From Planctomycetaceae bacterium (GTDB lineage: Bacteria; Planctomycetota; Planctomycetia; Planctomycetales; Planctomycetaceae), in NCBI GenBank assembly GCA_009691905.1, contig SIAF01000011.1, forward strand, positions 1 to 34,961: DNA of 34,961 bases. The letters are read 5' to 3'. Positions 33,019 through 34,961 of the stretch are shown one piece after another (the stretch's first letter is position 1; every line of letters starts with the position of its first letter). The translations under genes were made by a program, and so were the position numbers. Below the pieces are notes generated by a model. The model was given only the letters and a program-made list of their open reading frames with translations. It ran no database searches and was not told the origin of the DNA.

Positions 33019-34140
33019 TTACGGCACCTTCTGTGCCGGTTTGTGTTCCAGAAACTTGTCGATAAAAGTGTACGCTTCGCGTCGCATGGCGTCGGGAAAG
33101 TCGTGCTCACAATCGGGGTAGGCCACCTGCAATCGTTCACCCGCCCCATAAAGATCATAAATGGCGCGCGCGGCCGGAATGGCTTTGCGAACTCCCGCGA
33201 CGGCAAAGTTCGAGTCGTGCTCGGGCGAAACCGAAAAGAAGGCCCGCGGCGCCAGGGCCGCGATCACTTCGTAGAAATCGAACGGCACGCGGCTCGGATC
33301 GAGATCGTATCGATCTTTCAGCCGCGGCATGTAACGATCGCTTGTCCAGCCGGCGATTTTCCCCTCGTAATAGTCGTGAAACGGCGTCCAGCCGCAACTG
33401 GAGACGATCACTTTCAGGCGTTCGTCGAAGACGCCGACGAACATGGCGTTGTGTCCGCCGAGGGAGTGGCCGATGGCACCCATCCGCTCGGGATCGACGT
33501 CGTCGCGTGCCGCGAGCAGGTCGAGGGCGCGGATATGATTGAAGATGCCCTTCATCGATCCCGAATCGTAGCGATCGGACGCAAAATCGTAATTCGCGTA
33601 GTCGCCGAATGAGGGATAATCGGGCGCGAGAACGACGTAACCGCGCTGGGCCAATTCCTTGCCGTAACCGCGATTGGGGCGCGGGCCCTGATCGTCGACG
33701 ATGCCTTTCCCGGCCGGCCCGGTGGGGTGCAGCGCGAGAATCGCCGGCCGGCGCTCTTGCGGCTTAAGGCCGGTCGGGAGGTAGAGATAAGCCGGGACTA
33801 GATCGCCCGGTTCTGCCTCGAACGAGATCGTCAACCGGGTGTATCCGTCGCCTTGAATCGACGCCGTGATCTTTGGGGACGGAACCGGCAAGTTCGCCCG
33901 ATCAGGGAGCGGGCCCATCGCCTGTTCCATTCCGGCGAGAATGTGTCGCCGGCGAACCTGCCAGTCGGCGGTCGATTGGATCGGTATTTCGACGTTGTCG
34001 GCGTCGAAATAGACGAGCAGGCGCGAATGGTCGGGGTATGCGGGCGCAGTCGCGTCGGCCGCGTGACTCGACGGGACCACCCCTCGAACCATCAGGCAGG
34101 CACAAAGCACGATTGAATTCGGGGTCAGGCGGGATCGCAT
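33019..34140 (-). CDS. Secreted alpha/beta hydrolase (dienelactone hydrolase/acetyl-xylan-esterase-like)
   Basis: 373 residues with a signal peptide (NSIVLCACLMVRGVVPSSHAAD, cleavage near 27). The alpha/beta-hydrolase domain covers about 100-365. The nucleophile elbow is IGHSLGGHNAMF near 226. A candidate acidic residue is in SPEHDSNF near 309, and the catalytic histidine in YPDCEHDFP near 345. LHPTGPAGKG near 140 likely forms the oxyanion region. Such planctomycete secreted esterases are usually linked to polysaccharide or ester breakdown; the substrate is not visible. It is followed by the propeller/cytochrome protein after 46 bases, a plausible pair in which the esterase releases a substrate that the dehydrogenase oxidises. 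Confidence 0.87.
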   Translation of the reverse strand: MRSRLTPNSIVLCACLMVRGVVPSSHAADATAPAYPDHSRLLVYFDADNVEIPIQSTADWQVRRRHILAGMEQAMGPLPDRANLPVPSPKITASIQGDGYTRLTISFEAEPGDLVPAYLYLPTGLKPQERRPAILALHPTGPAGKGIVDDQGPRPNRGYGKELAQRGYVVLAPDYPSFGDYANYDFASDRYDSGSMKGIFNHIRALDLLAARDDVDPERMGAIGHSLGGHNAMFVGVFDERLKVIVSSCGWTPFHDYYEGKIAGWTSDRYMPRLKDRYDLDPSRVPFDFYEVIAALAPRAFFSVSPEHDSNFAVAGVRKAIPAARAIYDLYGAGERLQVAYPDCEHDFPDAMRREAYTFIDKFLEHKPAQKVP

Positions 34141-34217
34141 AGCAAAACTCGTGGCTGGATTGACGATAGCGAACGACCGGGGAAAAATCCATCTTCACGA
34201 ACGCCGGGTTTCCGACA

Positions 34218-34283
34218 GGACGAAAAGGGGCCATCCACCGTTCACGCGTGTCAACGCAAAAGCTGGGTGGCCCGTTTTCCCCC
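34218..34283. terminator. Imperfect long hairpin downstream of the minus-strand unknown gene
   Basis: The left arm (34218-34237, containing CGAAAAGGGGCCATCC) pairs imperfectly with the right arm (34265-34283, GGGTGGCCCGTTTTCCCCC) around a loop of about 27 bases. It lies just past the stop of the 179-codon frame and before the alpha/beta hydrolase. The T-run is inside the stem, so it may be a terminator or the remnant of a mobile-element end. Confidence 0.35.
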
Positions 34284-34289
34284 TGTAGC

Positions 34290-34829
34290 TTACTTCAGTT
34301 GCTTCGGTGGCTTCAGTTGAATTGTGTCAGGTTCTGGCAAATCCTTCTCATTTATAACAACTCTGCCAACTCCAGGCCCTTTCTGACCGAGTTGCACGAC
34401 TATTTTATTCAGTTCGCCTATCGGGCTATAACAATAGATGTTTCCACCGATCTCCTTCGCGTGCATCCGCATCCGATGGCCTTTATCGTAGCGATTGTAT
34501 AAGAAGATGCTTCCCTCATCGCCCATGGCTTTGATTTCTACAACCTTCGTGGGTATCGTTTTCTCTTCTCCTTTGCCCTCTTTGCATACGTCAAGCAGTT
34601 GAATGATACCAGAACTTCCGTGCCCGACAGGTCGTAGAGCCCCGCTCTTAGCATCGAATTTCTCGCCATTTGGCTGTGTTCCAAAGACAATCAAATCGTC
34701 ACCTTCGTCGTTATGCACGCTCAGTCGAGTGCATGACAAATGGCCGGTTGTTAGGTTGACATATTTCTTCAACTGCTCAACGTCAGAGGACACATCCTGG
34801 AAGCCAGTTCCATTTTTTAGCCTCGTCAC
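34290..34829 (-). CDS. Unknown protein, possibly 5'-truncated by an insertion sequence
   Basis: 179 residues if started at the GTG at 34829; family not recognised. It looks like genuine coding sequence: balanced composition, plausible beta-rich pattern (LSVHNDEGDDLIVFGTQPNG, GDEGSIFLYNRYDKG) and a charged, proline-containing end. No signal peptide or membrane span is seen. Codon use is visibly less GC-rich than in the surrounding genes, consistent with foreign origin. The GTG overlaps the transposase stop (GTGA), there is no Shine-Dalgarno sequence, and the frame stays open upstream to the window edge. The true start is therefore uncertain and an original 5' end may have been lost when the mobile element arrived. 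Confidence 0.5.
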   Translation of the reverse strand: MTRLKNGTGFQDVSSDVEQLKKYVNLTTGHLSCTRLSVHNDEGDDLIVFGTQPNGEKFDAKSGALRPVGHGSSGIIQLLDVCKEGKGEEKTIPTKVVEIKAMGDEGSIFLYNRYDKGHRMRMHAKEIGGNIYCYSPIGELNKIVVQLGQKGPGVGRVVINEKDLPEPDTIQLKPPKQLK

Positions 34830-34960
34830 CAGAATTCGTGGGTGAATTTTGGAGTGGGGAGGTCGGATAGGGTGTGATACAGGGCGATTTTTGCGATTTC
34901 CGGGGAACGAAAGCCATACGCTTTTCTCAGGGTCAGTTTTGCCTTGTTGTTGAAGCCTTC
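34826..34960 (-). CDS. C-terminal end of an ISL3-family transposase (runs off the window)
   Basis: The last 44 codons read EGFNNKAKLTLRKAYGFR, then SPEIAKIALYHTLSDLP, then TPKFTHEFW and TGA. The EGxNNKxKxxxRxAYGFR block is the conserved C-terminal signature of ISL3-type DDE transposases, and the ALYHxLxxLPxPxxTHxF tail is typical of planctomycete members. Only the end of the gene is in the window, so completeness cannot be judged. The terminal inverted repeat that should follow the stop could not be identified with confidence; the stop abuts the 179-codon unknown frame directly. Confidence 0.8.
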   Translation of the reverse strand, partial: EGFNNKAKLTLRKAYGFRSPEIAKIALYHTLSDLPTPKFTHEFW

Positions 34961-34961
34961 T

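Overview
The window reads as a chromosomal segment of a GC-rich planctomycete (phylum Planctomycetota; family level cannot be fixed from sequence alone). The reasons are: two giant secreted 'membrane-bound dehydrogenase' proteins that couple a beta-propeller to HEAT repeats and a C-terminal heme domain, a DUF1080 protein, a PilM-led cassette with Gly/Met/Pro-rich low-complexity proteins, a tetratricopeptide-like protein beginning with a planctomycete-style 'RHDLQTNEL' N-terminus, and short genes separated by dispersed palindromic repeats.

Layout. 1-3474: a membrane protein with a SRPBCC domain, then a secreted protein of unknown function, both on +. 3475-8499 (-): a 1674-residue six-module secreted redox protein (SGNH-like, beta-propeller, HEAT, discoidin-like, cupredoxin, cytochrome c). 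8500-10079: a repeat-rich zone holding a small + strand protein and cytidylate kinase (-). 10080-12971 (-): a large GH38-like carbohydrate-active protein. 13408-20301 (+): a three-gene cassette starting with a PilM-PilN-like fusion, followed by two single-pass membrane proteins with large periplasmic low-complexity regions. 20329-24038 (-): folC, a DUF1080 protein and a sialate O-acetylesterase-like protein. 24303-27009 (+): threonine synthase and a CinA-like/nucleotidyltransferase fusion. 27029-34140 (-): fumarylacetoacetate hydrolase-family protein, RluA-type pseudouridine synthase, a membrane-anchored TPR-like protein, a second propeller/HEAT/cytochrome c protein and a secreted alpha/beta hydrolase. 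34290-34961 (-): a lower-GC open frame of unknown function directly behind the tail of an ISL3-type transposase that runs off the window.

Functionally, the two cytochrome-bearing propeller proteins, the GH38-like protein, DUF1080 protein and two esterases suggest a periplasmic glycan-processing capacity. The PilM cassette is the most promising candidate for an undescribed system. It looks like a compacted type IV pilus alignment complex in which the PilM actin-like ATPase is covalently joined to its membrane partner, with two unrecognised partners replacing canonical PilO/PilP. Two repeat families, a GGGGGC-hairpin repeat and a 12-bp-bounded palindrome, punctuate the gaps and abut or supply the stop codons of several genes. 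No rRNA, tRNA or CRISPR array was seen.
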